NCBI GenBank assembly: GCA_033557465.1
Contig: JAWIIG010000038.1
Span: 1-64,000 of the forward strand
Length of the DNA stretch: 64,000 nt
Source of the DNA: Ichthyophis bannanicus
Taxonomy: Eukaryota; Chordata; Amphibia; Gymnophiona; Ichthyophiidae
Reading direction: 5' to 3'
Shown here in pieces: positions 55,494 through 64,000 of the stretch (positions within the stretch are counted from its first letter, which is position 1; the number at the start of each line of letters is the position of its first letter). Made by a program: the position numbers and the translations under genes. Under the pieces are notes generated by a model that saw nothing but the letters and a program-made list of their open reading frames with translations, searched no databases and had not been told where the DNA came from.

Positions 55494-56870
55494 TAATACG
55501 AACATCAGATTTGCTATATTGGGTCAGCTTATAGGTCCATCAAGCCCAATATCCTGTTCCCAGCAGTGCTAATCCAGGTCACAGGTACCTGGCAGAATTT
55601 CAAAAGGTAAACCAATACCATGCTACTTATCCCATGATAGGCAGAAGATTTCCCAAAGTCCACCTTTTAATAATGGTCTACCTCTAGGAATTAGTCATAG
55701 CAACATAGTATATGATGGCAGATAGACTAGTATGGTCCATCTAGTCTGCCCAGTACGGTGGCAAGAGTAGGTGCACCTGCTGCTCCGTGCAGGTCTCCCC
55801 TCCCCATGCCTTTTAGTGGTGTACCCACCGCTCTGTGCAGGTCACCCTTATTTGTTGAGATATAAGCGATAGTTAAAGTTTATTTTGATTTTATCCTGTT
55901 GCTATAAAGGGATCCACTGTGTCTGTCCCATGTCATTTTGAATTCTGTCCCTGTATTTGCCCCCACCACTTCCATCGGGAGGGCATTCCAAGCATCCACC
56001 ACCCTTTCAGTGAAAACGTATTTCCTGACTTTGCCTTTCAGTATATTTTATTTATTTAACAATTTTGTATACCGCTTTTCTTGTATTCAAAGTGGTTTAC
56101 ATTGAACAATAAACAGTTTACCCCCTTGCAGCTTCATGTTATGCCCTCTAGTTTTACAGCTTCCCCATCTTTGAAAAAGGTTTGTTTGTTCATTAATACA
56201 GACCTTTAAATACTTTAAAGGGGATTGTACCTTCCTTGTCCCTCCTCTCCTCTAGCGTGTACATATTTAGGTCTTCAAGTCTCTTCTCATATATCTTTTG
56301 GCACAGGCTCCAAATCGTTTGGGTCACCTTCCTCTGAACTGTTTGAAGTCATTTAGAAAGCATTGGGCTCATCTGGGACTTGAACCCAGCACCTATCGCA
56401 CGCAAAGCGAGAATCATAAGCCTAGACCAACCAGCCATGGCAATTGTCCTAACCTTTTTTTTTTTTTAAACCCAACTATCCCATCCTCCAGCAGTGAATT
56501 CCAGAGCTTAATTTATGCACGGAATGAAAAAATATTTTCTCTGATTTGTTTTAAATATATTGCTTAGTAACTTAAGTGTGTGTCCCTTTATTCTTTGAAC
56601 ATACTGAAAGACTAAATAGTCAATTCATGTTTACCTGTTTCACTCCGCTCATTATTTTATAGACTTCTATCATATCGTGCCTCAGCTGTCTCATCTCCAA
56701 GCTGAAGAGCCTGAATCTCTTTAACTTTTCCTCAGAGAGTCGTTCCATTCCCTTTATCATTTTGGTCACTCTTCTCTGTACCTATTCTAATTCTGCTATT
56801 TCCTTTTTGAGATGCAGTGATCAGAGTTGCACACAATACGCAAGATGCCCTTAGCTGATTTCTGTTCCTT
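55494..56870 (-). mobile_element. CR1-derived mosaic, interrupted twice
   Basis: Minus-strand CR1 3' end and C-terminal coding region in at least two segments: 55494-55690 (3' end with ATTGGGTCAGCTTATAGG) and 55700-56850 (with ACTCTTCTCTGTACCTATTC and similar words). It carries a reversed L2 tail at about 56042-56117 and a tRNA-like insertion at 56366-56436. No open frame survives. Confidence 0.72.
56366..56436 (-). tRNA. tRNA-Pro-like pseudogene with altered anticodon
   Basis: A 71-base minus-strand segment follows tRNA-Pro: GGCTGGTTGGTCTAGGC (acceptor and D arm), the anticodon arm CTCGCTTTGCGTGCGAT, then the GTGCTGGGTTCAAGTCCC T arm and ATGAGCC. The anticodon position reads TGC instead of TGG. 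The acceptor stem has a G-G mismatch. No CCA is encoded. It is probably a pseudogene or a tRNA-derived insertion in the CR1 remnant, as the surroundings are CR1. Confidence 0.65.
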
Positions 56871-57426
56871 TTTTCTTGATCAGTTTTGCTTGTTATGCAT
56901 TTTCAGTTGGCATAATTGTTTAATCCCAGCATTCCTTATCATCCTGCTAGACCAGTCCAGACAAGTGGGTTATGCTCCGCAGCCGTCAAGTGGATGCAGA
57001 CTGGAACAATTTTCAGTGCAGTCCTTACTTGTGTATCCACTGGTGCAGCACTGAGAGAAGCCAGTATTGTCTGCCTCCAGCAGGTGGCACGGTATCTGTG
57101 GACTGGTGCATCTATTTTTACTGGACCAGATCAGTCTTGTGGCCTCAGAGAATGGGATCTGTAGGCCCAACATTTGCTCGGCGCTTGGATACACCTTTAT
57201 TTCCTCAAGCTGACAGCTGCCACAGTTATCAATGGGTTCCAGCACTGATGGACAGGAAAACACCATGGAGCCCCTGAGGGTGCTTGGTAAGTCTGGGCCC
57301 AGGCCTATCTTCCCTCTTGCTGTCTTCTATCTGATGGCCTGTTCTTTTTCTTTGCCTTTTTTCTTTTACTATATTTTCAATTGGATCTCTTTTGCTGCTT
57401 TTTTTTTTTTTTTTTTTTTTTAATTC

Positions 57427-57432
57427 TTTATT
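57427..57432 (-). terminator. poly(A) signal of the ORF1-only L1
   Basis: AATAAA on the minus strand, immediately before the A-run (T-run 57399-57420 on plus). Confidence 0.65.
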
Positions 57433-57620
57433 TATAAGATATGAAAAAATTACAAGGAAAATATCACCATAACAGTATAACACCATTATTAGGAAAAACA
57501 AGGTAACAATTAGTCCACATTAAGGAGCACACTATACAAAAAGAACTACTAACAAACTGGACCTGGAATACAATCATGAGCTCAATATACTTTGTCAGAA
57601 GAATCAGAAAATAAATTCCA

Positions 57621-58808
57621 TTATTTATCTTTAAGAAAATTCTGCAAGTGCTCCACCTCAGAAAACACAAAACGATTGCCTTGATATATCACCTGACATT
57701 TACAGGGAAACCTAAGATGAAACGAAGCTCCCAAGGACACCACTTGCGATCGCAACTGCAAAAAGGCTTTGCGTCGCACTTGTGTAGTCCTAGAAACATC
57801 AGGAAATATTTGAATAGGCTGACCACAGAATTTCACAGATTTATGCTTAAAATACAACCTCAAAACTCTCTCCTTATCTGTATATAATACAAAAGTAACT
57901 AATAATGTATCCCTGGTAGAAATTTCATCCGAGGATGATTCCAAAAACTTTGAAACATCTAGTGTAGAAGAAACAACTTGTTGATAAGGTAAATCCCCCA
58001 CCTGATCTACATCTCTTATCACCCTCCCTTTAGGGACATAGTAAATTTGAGAGATCAACATATCACTCCCATCATTAATTAATAAAATATCTTTAAGGTA
58101 CTTATGAAACAAAATTAAAGGGGATAAATAATGAGTTTTGGGAAAATTTAACAATCGAAGATTCTTAGAACGCATTAAATTTTCCAACATTTCATCTTGT
58201 TGATGCAAAGAGGAAAAATCTTGAATAAATTTAGCTGAAACAGCTTGATGAGAGGCCAATTGATCAGTATGCAAATTGACCCCTCTTTCCAATTCCACCA
58301 AACGAGCATCTTGGTCAGCCAACTTAGTAACCGTTTCTCTAGAAAATGTAGCAACCTTCTGTAGTGACACACCCAAAGCCTCCTCCATACGAGATAACAT
58401 TACCCAAACATCTTTAATAGAAACATCAGATGGAGGGGACAAGGGCTGCCCCATAGAAGGGAAAGAAATAACAGACGGAAGTGGAAGAGGAAATACTCCC
58501 GAGGCAGGTTCCAGCTGTAAAAAGGAACCAGGAAGCACATCACAGCCAGCTCCCTCTATCTGCTTAACATCCGACAGAGGAAGCTTATTAGCAACTACAT
58601 CCAACTCCTGACAGGGCTGAGCTAAACCCAGTATGGGCGAAGGGGTAGAGGAGACAGTACTCACACTTGACATGTTACTCGGGGTTGTTGGTAAACGTCC
58701 CCCAGCAGACACAGCAGATTCCACCCGAATGTGAGCATCCATAGGGCCCACCACCTTAACTGCTTTTGTCTGGTCAGGTTGAGGATAGTGCTTTCTTCTC
58801 TTTCCCAT
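57621..58808 (-). CDS. L1-type ORF1 protein (RNA-binding chaperone), intact
   Basis: 395 codons, ATG at 58808, TAA-type end at 57621. L1 ORF1 proteins trimerise, coat L1 RNA and act as nucleic-acid chaperones in the ribonucleoprotein. Residues 1-130 are a basic then low-complexity Ser/Pro-rich leader; about 131-212 form a heptad-like coiled coil (LSRMEEALG, LADQDARLVELERGV); about 215-325 an RRM-like domain beginning NLRLLNFPK; about 330-395 a carboxyl domain with FPDVSRTTQVRRKAF and the closing PCKCQVIYQGNRFVF. The upstream frame is open for 192 more codons through the monomers without need of an ATG. I chose 58808 because MGKRRK begins just after the leader. Confidence 0.87.
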   Translation of the reverse strand: MGKRRKHYPQPDQTKAVKVVGPMDAHIRVESAVSAGGRLPTTPSNMSSVSTVSSTPSPILGLAQPCQELDVVANKLPLSDVKQIEGAGCDVLPGSFLQLEPASGVFPLPLPSVISFPSMGQPLSPPSDVSIKDVWVMLSRMEEALGVSLQKVATFSRETVTKLADQDARLVELERGVNLHTDQLASHQAVSAKFIQDFSSLHQQDEMLENLMRSKNLRLLNFPKTHYLSPLILFHKYLKDILLINDGSDMLISQIYYVPKGRVIRDVDQVGDLPYQQVVSSTLDVSKFLESSSDEISTRDTLLVTFVLYTDKERVLRLYFKHKSVKFCGQPIQIFPDVSRTTQVRRKAFLQLRSQVVSLGASFHLRFPCKCQVIYQGNRFVFSEVEHLQNFLKDK

Positions 58809-58920
58809 CCTAAGGAGCCACCCTCGGCACCTCAAGCACCGAAGGGGCACCAAAGGGGCGTGCCTGCCCCTTTGGACACGCCCCTTCGGACGCGCACCAA
58901 AGACGCGCGTCCGCTCCGCG

Positions 58921-59286
58921 TCCCGCGTCGGAGCCAAGTACTTATGGCCCTCCTCCCAGCAATCAACCAATCGGGTGCTGAAGCAACACGGGTCCAGGAA
59001 CCAATCAGGCAGGAAACCAAGTAGGAAATGAAGCTGCTCACCATCCCGCGTCGGAGCCAAGTACTTATGGCCCTCCTCCCAGCAATTAACCAATCGGGTG
59101 CTGAAGCAACACGGGTCCAGGAACCAATCAGGCAGGAAACCAAGTAGGAAATGAAGCTGCTCACCGTCCCGCGTCGGAGCCAAGTACTTATGGCCCTCCT
59201 CCCAGCAATCAACCAATCGGGTGCTGAAGCAACACGGGTCCAGGAACCAATCAGGCAGGAAACCAAGTAGGAAATGAAGCTGCTCC
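58921..59286 (-). promoter_or_regulatory. three 123-bp L1 5' promoter monomers
   Basis: Units start at 58921, 59044 and 59167 (TCCCGCGTCGGAGCC on plus) and are almost identical. Each contains two CCAAT boxes (CCAATCGG and CCAATCAGG on plus, GATTGG on minus) and a CG-rich block. Tandem 5' monomers that act as promoters are known in mouse L1. 123 is a multiple of three, so the array stays open in frame. Confidence 0.8.
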
Positions 59287-60008
59287 TTGCTGCTTTGACT
59301 AAAGCGGCTTGAAAAAAAAACCCTGCGAGAACTGGAATTTCCAGGCTTCTGTGGATGGCTGGGGCCACCCTTCTCAGATTTCACTGGCCTTGGCAGCTGC
59401 TGGGACTCCCTAATCGATTGGGGGTTTCCATCTGCGGCACTTTTTCTTTTCCATTAGACTTTTTTCATCATGGCTTTATTCCTTTGACTGCATTGAGCTC
59501 TGCTGTGATGCCAGGTGTGCCTGTGTGTATGCTTCTTGTGACACACACACGCACACCGTTGGATGAGCTCAGAGGCTAGCTCTTTTAGTCCTAAGATGGA
59601 GATGCCTTTGGACACATATTTTCAGTAATGTCAAGATCCCTCATGAGCAGCCTGGTGCTCGATGTCCAATGCTGATTTTTCTGCCTCTGTGGCATCTCAC
59701 AATTTTCCTGCCAGTGGGAATGGTGGCCATCTTGGATGGCCACATGTACCTGTAGAGGAGAAGCATTAATGAAGAAGCCACAGGTGCAAGCTACCAGTCC
59801 CCTGAGGATCCTTGGAAGCCCATTATTGCTTGGCTTTGAAAGAAATATCGATAAACCGGGAAGATGTATTACATCTATTTGATAAACTGAAGAGTAGCAA
59901 ATCCCCTGGACTAGATTGTATACATCCGAGGGTGTTAAAGAACTGAAATATGGGAATGCAGACCTACTATCATTAAAATCATCTGTAGTACCTGAAGATT
60001 GGCGAATA

Positions 60009-60187
60009 AGAACATAAGAACATAAGATATGCCATACTGGGTCAGACCAAGGTCCATCAAGCCCAGTATCCTGTTTCCAACAGTGGCCAATCTAGGTCAT
60101 ACGTACCTAGCAGTTTACCCAAAAGACACAGGTTCCGCAATGCTTGTACTGGGTCAAGCATTGATATCCTGCGTCCCTTCTTAATGG
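60009..60187 (-). mobile_element. CR1 3' end nested in CR1
   Basis: ACATAAGATATGCCATACTG, GGTCAGACCAAGGTCC...ACAGTGGCCAATC form the reverse of the CR1 3' UTR. The plus-strand CR1 linker resumes right after, at about 60188. Confidence 0.8.
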
Positions 60188-60698
60188 CCATTGTAACTCC
60201 AATTTTTAAAAAGGGTCCAAGGGGTGATCCAGGAAACTACAGATCAGTGAGCCAAACATCAGTACCAGGCAAAATGGTAGAAACCATTATAAAAAACAAA
60301 ATTTACTGAACACATAGATAGTCATGGTTTAATGGGAAAAAGCCAACAAGGATTTAGCCAAGGAAGATCTTGTCTTACTGATCTGTTATATTTTTTTGAA
60401 GATGTGAATAAACAGGTAGACAAAGATTAGCCGGTTGATATAGTATGTCTGGATTTTCAGAAAGCCTTTGACAAGGTCCCTCATGAGTGACTCTTGGCAA
60501 AATTAAAGTCATGGGATAAGAGACAGTGCACTATTGTGGATCAGAAACTGGTTAAAAGATAAAAAGCAGAATAAGGCTAAATGGCCAATTTTCTGAATGG
60601 AGAAATGTAAATAGTGGAATACCCCAAGGATCTTTACTGGGCCCGCTGCTTTTTAACATATCCATAAATGACCTGGCAATGGAAATAATGAGTGAGAT

Positions 60699-60766
60699 GA
60701 TTTATTTATTTATTTATTACAGGCTCTTATATACCGCTCTATTTAGCATCAGCGCGGTTCACAATA
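60699..60766 (-). mobile_element. L2-type tail nested in CR1
   Basis: ATTTATTTATTTATTTATTA, CTTATATACCGCTCTATTTA and GCGCGGTTCACAATAG, reversed L2 3' end, within the RT coding region just before the catalytic box. Confidence 0.72.
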
Positions 60767-61628
60767 GATCAAATTTGCAGATGACACAAAATTATTCAAA
60801 GTTGTTAAAATCAAAGAGGATTGTGGAAAAACTGGAAGAGGACCTTGATAAATTGGAAGACTGGATGTTCAAATGATAGATGAAATTTAATGTGGACAAG
60901 TGCAAAGTTACACACCTAGGACCTAAGAAAGAACAACCCAAACTATGATTACACCATGCAAAGTTCCATATTAGGAACCACCACCCAGGAAAAAGATTTA
61001 GGCGTCATGATGGATAGCTCATTGAAACCCTCTGCCCAGTGTAGAGCGGTGGCCAAGAAAGTAAATAGAATGCTAGGAATCATAAAGGAAAGGAATGGAG
61101 AATAAAACAAAGGATATTATAATGCCTCTGTATCGTTCCATGGTGCGACCGATATAGCGTTATTAGAAAAGGTACAGAGAAGAGCCACCAAAATGCTAAA
61201 GGGGATGGAAAGATACTCCTGTGAGCAAAGGCTTAAAAGGTTAGAGCCCTTCAACTTGGAAAAGAGACAACTGAGGGGAGTGGTATGGGTAAACATAGAT
61301 TGGTTGTTTACGCCATCAAAAAGTAGAAAGACTAGGGGACACGCAATGAAGCTACAACGTAACCCATTTGTTACCAGAGGGTGTAGTAAAAGCTGTTACT
61401 GTAGCTGTGTTTAAAAAAGGTTTGGACAGGTTCCTGGAGGAAAAGTCCATAATCCATTATTAAAGAGGATCCAGGAAATCCACTGCTTGTCCTGGGACAA
61501 GCATTGTGGAACCTGTGTGTCTGTTTGGGAACTTGCTAGGCACTTGTGACCTGAATTGACCACTGTTGGAAACAGGATACTGAGCTTGATTTACCTTGGT
61601 CTGACCCAGTATGTCATAGCTTATGTTC

Positions 61629-62009
61629 AGCTGCTCCTAAAACAGCTCACAGGTGTTTTCAGTCTGTTAGCTGCATTGCAGCCCCCCTCCTGGGGTCCAA
61701 GGCCCTCATCTCACCAATGGGATACTAAGGACCCCCTGGCATCTCTCCTACTGATGGCAAGGGGGGTTAAGCACTCCTGCTTTGCTTTTTTGCCTCTCCG
61801 TTCCTCTGGGAGACCAGCCCTGTGCCCTGTGGCGGCAGGCTGGGATGATGAAGAGGATTATCTATCCCCAGTGGATGAGTCTGCAGAGGACGGGGAGCTT
61901 CCTTACTAGAGCATAAGAATCCATCTTTTTTACAGGGAGGATTTTTCCACCCTTATTCAGGTTGTCATGATGGCTTTATGCATTTTGGAGCCTGCTTCGG
62001 TGGAGGTTA
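61629..62009 (+). mobile_element. remnant of the host repeat (DIRS-like gag fragment)
   Basis: Begins CAGCTGCTCCTAAAACAGC, as near 18725. It includes a frame with GWDDEEDYLSPVDESAEDGELPY-stop at about 61838-61908, then FREDFSTLIQVVMMALCILEPASVEV-like residues. This fits an older DIRS-type gag piece, 5' of the fresh copy. Confidence 0.4.
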
Positions 62010-62122
62010 TCTCCAGGAACAAGCAGGAATGAGTCCTCACATATGGGTACGTCGGAACCGACGGAGCCTGCGCGGGAAAGCTCCCCAACTTCCCAGAAAG
62101 GAAGCTTTTGGGGCCTCCCACA

Positions 62123-62132
62123 GCGCATGCGC
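62123..62132. promoter_or_regulatory. NRF1-like palindrome in the DIRS leader
   Basis: GCGCATGCGC matches the NRF1 core consensus perfectly, in the context AGCGCATGCGCGCT, 257 bp before the gag ATG. It is the likeliest promoter element seen here, on motif match alone. Confidence 0.4.
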
Positions 62133-62388
62133 GCTGCCTTCCCGCCTTCCTGACCAACTCTCTTCAGTTCTTCTTTTTCTGCGGAGCCAGCAGGTTGTGT
62201 TCCTGTCACCGCTGAAGAAATTGTTATTTTAATTTGTTTCTTTGACCGCGTGTCTGCCTTCCCCGATTCCGGACCGGTACCGACGGTCCTTTTTTCGTTT
62301 ATTTAAAAAAAAATAAAAATAAAATATTACTCTTTCCTACACTTGGTGTATTTTTTCTGTGAGGCCTAGGCCTTCTCAGGTCTCCCTC

Positions 62389-64000
62389 ATGGAAAAACCA
62401 GTTCCTGATTTTAAAAAATGCACTAAGTGTACCGGTACTATTTCAATTACAGACACCCATGAGTGGTGTCTTAAATGTTTGGGGCCTGACCATTCCATTC
62501 CGGATTGTCCATCCTGCTCTCTGATGTCCAAAAGGGGCTTACAGAACAGAGCAAATAAATTTCGTATGCTGTTTTCTACCGATACTCCAGCATCAACATC
62601 CTCCAGATCTTCTTCTCCTGATGGATCTCAGGTAACCAAACATTCTTCGGGCAAGTCCTCAAAAGGCAAATCTCCCTCTAAGCAGCGAGAGGCCCTTGCA
62701 ATTGACCCTGAGGACCCTTCCCCAGCCAAAAAACCCCGGTGGGAAGCTCCGGCTTCCAAAGCTCCTCCTATGGGGTTACAGGTAGACATCGATGGCACGG
62801 CCTCGACCGATCTCCTGTTAGACTGCTCTGGGGTACCGGCTAACACCGGTACCGACTTCCAGGCAGTTGTGGCGGCTATGGGTACTACGGTACAATCCAT
62901 GCAGCAGGCCTTACTGACCTTCATTAATGCTGCACCGCCATCGGTACCGCGACAATCAGTTCCGACTCCGATTCCGGTACCGCAACCGATACCGGTACCC
63001 AGAGCATCTACTTCCAGTAGCATGCCGGTTCCGGTCTCCGGTTCCGGAGCTTTCTTTGATACCGCTCCGATACCCGGTACGCCCGATGTTGGTACCGATC
63101 GGTACGCGTATCGATCTCTGGAAGCAAATAGACGATACTTTGAATCCTCTGAAGAGTCTGATACCTCAGATGATTCTGCTGACGTCTCTTTCACTCTTCC
63201 TGAGGAGCCCTCTTCTCCAAAAAGGAGAATGTCTCCTCCAGAGGATTTGTCCTTTCAAGACTTCATTATTGAAGTAGCTAAAGGACTCTCCATATCTGTA
63301 TCCTCAGAAAAGGAACCTAGAGCAAAGAAATTAGATATTTTAGGATACTCTAAGGTTCCTAAAGAGGCAGCCACCTTACCCATACATGAAATTCTTCAAG
63401 AACACATGATGGATTTGTGGGAGGCTCCTCTTACCCTATCTCCACATTCTTGACGTTTGGACACCATGTATCGGGTTCCTCCTTCTCCTGGTTTTCAAAA
63501 AACTCAGCTTCCTCACCACTCTATTGTGGTGAAGTCTGCTATGAAAAAGATAAAGAGTACCAAAAGACACTCTTCTACCCCTCCAGGAAGAGAATGTAGG
63601 ACTCTGGATGCTTTTGGGAGAAAAATCTTCCAAGCTAGCATGCTTATTGCCAGAATCAATTCATACAGCCTTTATATGGGCATGTTTTTGAAAGAGATTG
63701 CATTAAAGATACGTCAATTTCTCCCCTTTATCCCAGAGGATAAACAGGAGGAATTCCTTCTTTTGCTAAAGCACACTCAAGATGTTTCCAAGTTCTCAAA
63801 CAGAGCAGCCTTTGACTCTTTTGAGGGGGCAAGCAGAGCCTCTGGCATAGCCATAGCTGCTCGCAGACTGGCTTGGCTCCAGGCCTCTGATTTGGAACCC
63901 TGGGTACCAGAAGGCTTGGGCAATTTGCCCTGTACAGGTGAAAATCTCTTTGGCAAAGAGTGGCAAATCAAAGCCACTCAAATGGATGCAGAGAATGCTG
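62389..64000 (+). pseudogene. DIRS-type gag-like gene with one in-frame TGA (continues past window)
   Basis: The ATG at 62389 (MEKPVPDFKKC) opens 354 codons to TGA at 63451-63453. The same frame then continues uninterrupted to 64000. The amino end has a zinc-binding pattern C11-X2-C14, H24, C27-X2-C30, H35, C40-X2-C43. A Pro/Val-rich PIPVPQPIPVP stretch lies in the middle. After the TGA the frame reads RLDTMYRVPP, KSTKRHSSTPPGRECRTLDAFGRK, IAIAARRLAWLQASDLEPW and NLPCTGENLFGKEW, the conserved gag region of vertebrate DIRS elements. The TGA is probably a point mutation. An earlier non-ATG start is not credible. Confidence 0.82.

Larger units (their letters stand above)
57402..59286 (-). mobile_element. 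L1-type element with ORF1 only, promoter monomers, poly(A)
   Basis: TTGCTGCTTT at 57392-57401 and 59287-59296 is a 10-bp TSD. The minus strand reads: three 123-bp monomers, a GC-rich leader (58920-58809), ORF1 (58808-57621), then a 3' UTR of about 180 bp, AATAAA, and an A-run (T-run 57399-57420). There is no ORF2. It is compact and intact, so the insertion is probably recent. It resembles half-L1 (HAL1) elements or a shortened L1 transcript. Confidence 0.87.
56935..59834 (+). mobile_element. unclassified long interspersed repeat, copy 2 (interrupted by L1)
   Basis: Blocks shared in order with 17740-18740: CAGCACTGAGAGAAGCCAG, GCCTCCAGCAGGTGGC, CATGGAGCCCCTGAGGG, CTTCCCTCTTG, then CTGCTTT|GACTAAAGC on the two sides of the L1 insertion. 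A related block continues at 61629-62010 beyond a CR1 insertion. That block includes a short acidic frame GWDDEEDYLSPVDESAEDGE that resembles DIRS-type gag, so the host repeat may be an older DIRS relative. Confidence 0.5.
59835..61628 (+). mobile_element. CR1-clade LINE, with nested CR1 and L2 insertions
   Basis: Starts at AAGAAATATCGATAAACCGG, codes for a degenerate linker and RT, and ends with the CR1 3' UTR (CTTGGTCTGACCCAGTATG...CTTATGTTC). It is the same family as 4683-6160. A reversed CR1 3' end interrupts it at 60009-60187 and a reversed L2 tail at 60699-60766. RT motifs YRSVSQTSVPGKMVE-like (60240) and DFQKAFDKVPH (60455) can be read, with several stops and frameshifts. Confidence 0.82.
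12726..64000 (+). other. SSBP2: presumed SSBP2 intron 1 (extends beyond the window)
   Basis: It begins with a strong GTAAGT donor. The family's second exon (LALYVYEYLLHVGAQKS region) was not recognised anywhere downstream, so all later sequence is most simply one large intron filled with repeats. Vertebrate SSBP2 genes have very large introns. This is an inference; an unrelated gene inside the intron cannot be excluded, but none was seen. Confidence 0.6.
62010..64000 (+). mobile_element. DIRS-type (tyrosine-recombinase) retrotransposon, 5' part, cut by window end
   Basis: The boundary is set near 62010 by a change from the older remnant to AGGAACAAGCAGGAATGAGTCC-type sequence, and is approximate. 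A GC-rich leader with an NRF1-like site (62123-62132) precedes a gag-like gene at 62389. The later genes (RT, RNase H, recombinase) and the split direct repeats would lie downstream. Codon quality is high, so the copy is young. Confidence 0.72.

Noticed and set aside
58921..59286. CRISPR-like regular repeats
   Set aside because: The units are contiguous 123-bp tandem copies with no unique spacers, in a vertebrate L1 leader.
58832..59368. 178-codon repetitive frame over the L1 monomers
   Set aside because: It is an alternate frame of the 123-bp tandem repeat, which is open because 123 is divisible by three.
12726..64000. Second SSBP2 exon
   Set aside because: The expected LALYVYEYLLHVGAQKS-type coding segment was not seen in any frame I read; a short or diverged exon could be missed.

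Overview
The window reads as vertebrate nuclear DNA. It has one short spliced coding exon in a CpG-rich promoter, very long non-coding stretches, and a dense mixture of old LINEs, SINEs, DNA transposons, a Penelope-like element and a DIRS-type element. CR1, L2, L1, Penelope and DIRS elements together, with a 5S-rRNA-derived SINE and a tRNA/CORE-type SINE, fit an amphibian genome. My guess is a caecilian; that is an inference from the repeats, not a proven identity.

Host gene. The only host coding sequence I can support is the first coding exon of an SSBP2-like gene (single-stranded DNA-binding protein, LDB1/LIM-HD co-factor family) at 12670-12725 on the plus strand. It ends in a GTAAGT splice donor and lies in a CpG island (about 12.2-13.5 kb) with a CCAAT box and a GC box. 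Positions 1 to about 12.2 kb are upstream intergenic DNA. Everything from 12726 to the end is most simply intron 1, because no second SSBP exon was seen.

Layout. 1-2.8 kb: an L2-type LINE split by an 807-bp insertion with a 7-bp target-site duplication (TSD). 3-4.5 kb: SINE tail and GC-rich repeats. 4.7-6.2 kb: CR1. 8.4-11.1 kb: a cluster of hAT-like MITEs, including a 546-bp near-perfect foldback element. 12.2-13.5 kb: SSBP2 promoter and exon 1. 14.8-25 kb: mostly unique intron with scattered repeats and a 330-bp hairpin insertion. 25-29 kb: reverse-strand CR1 copies. 30.8-34.0 kb: a Penelope-like element with a 14-bp TSD. 34-39.7 kb: hAT MITE, SINE, CR1, a 0.8-kb foldback with hammerhead-like motifs, and L2. 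42.4-45.2 kb: a nearly complete DNA transposon with terminal inverted repeats (TIRs), a TAA TSD and a transposase gene broken by one frameshift. 45.25-45.5 kb: 5S-derived SINE. 47.9-53.7 kb: an L1-like insertion with a 14-bp TSD, itself split by a 4.35-kb TIR transposon full of tRNA-like modules. 54.6-56.9 kb: SINE, L2 and CR1 pieces plus a tRNA-Pro-like pseudogene. 56.9-64 kb: a nest of insertions that includes an L1 with an intact ORF1, three 123-bp promoter monomers and no ORF2, then CR1, then the 5' part of a DIRS-type element whose gag reads to the window end with one nonsense codon.

The elements interact as a parasite community. The tRNA-derived SINE shares its 3' tail with the resident L2 LINE, which fits L2 mobilising it. 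The two L1-type copies have poly(A) tails and TSDs. The hAT MITEs repeatedly use a TTTTAGAN target.
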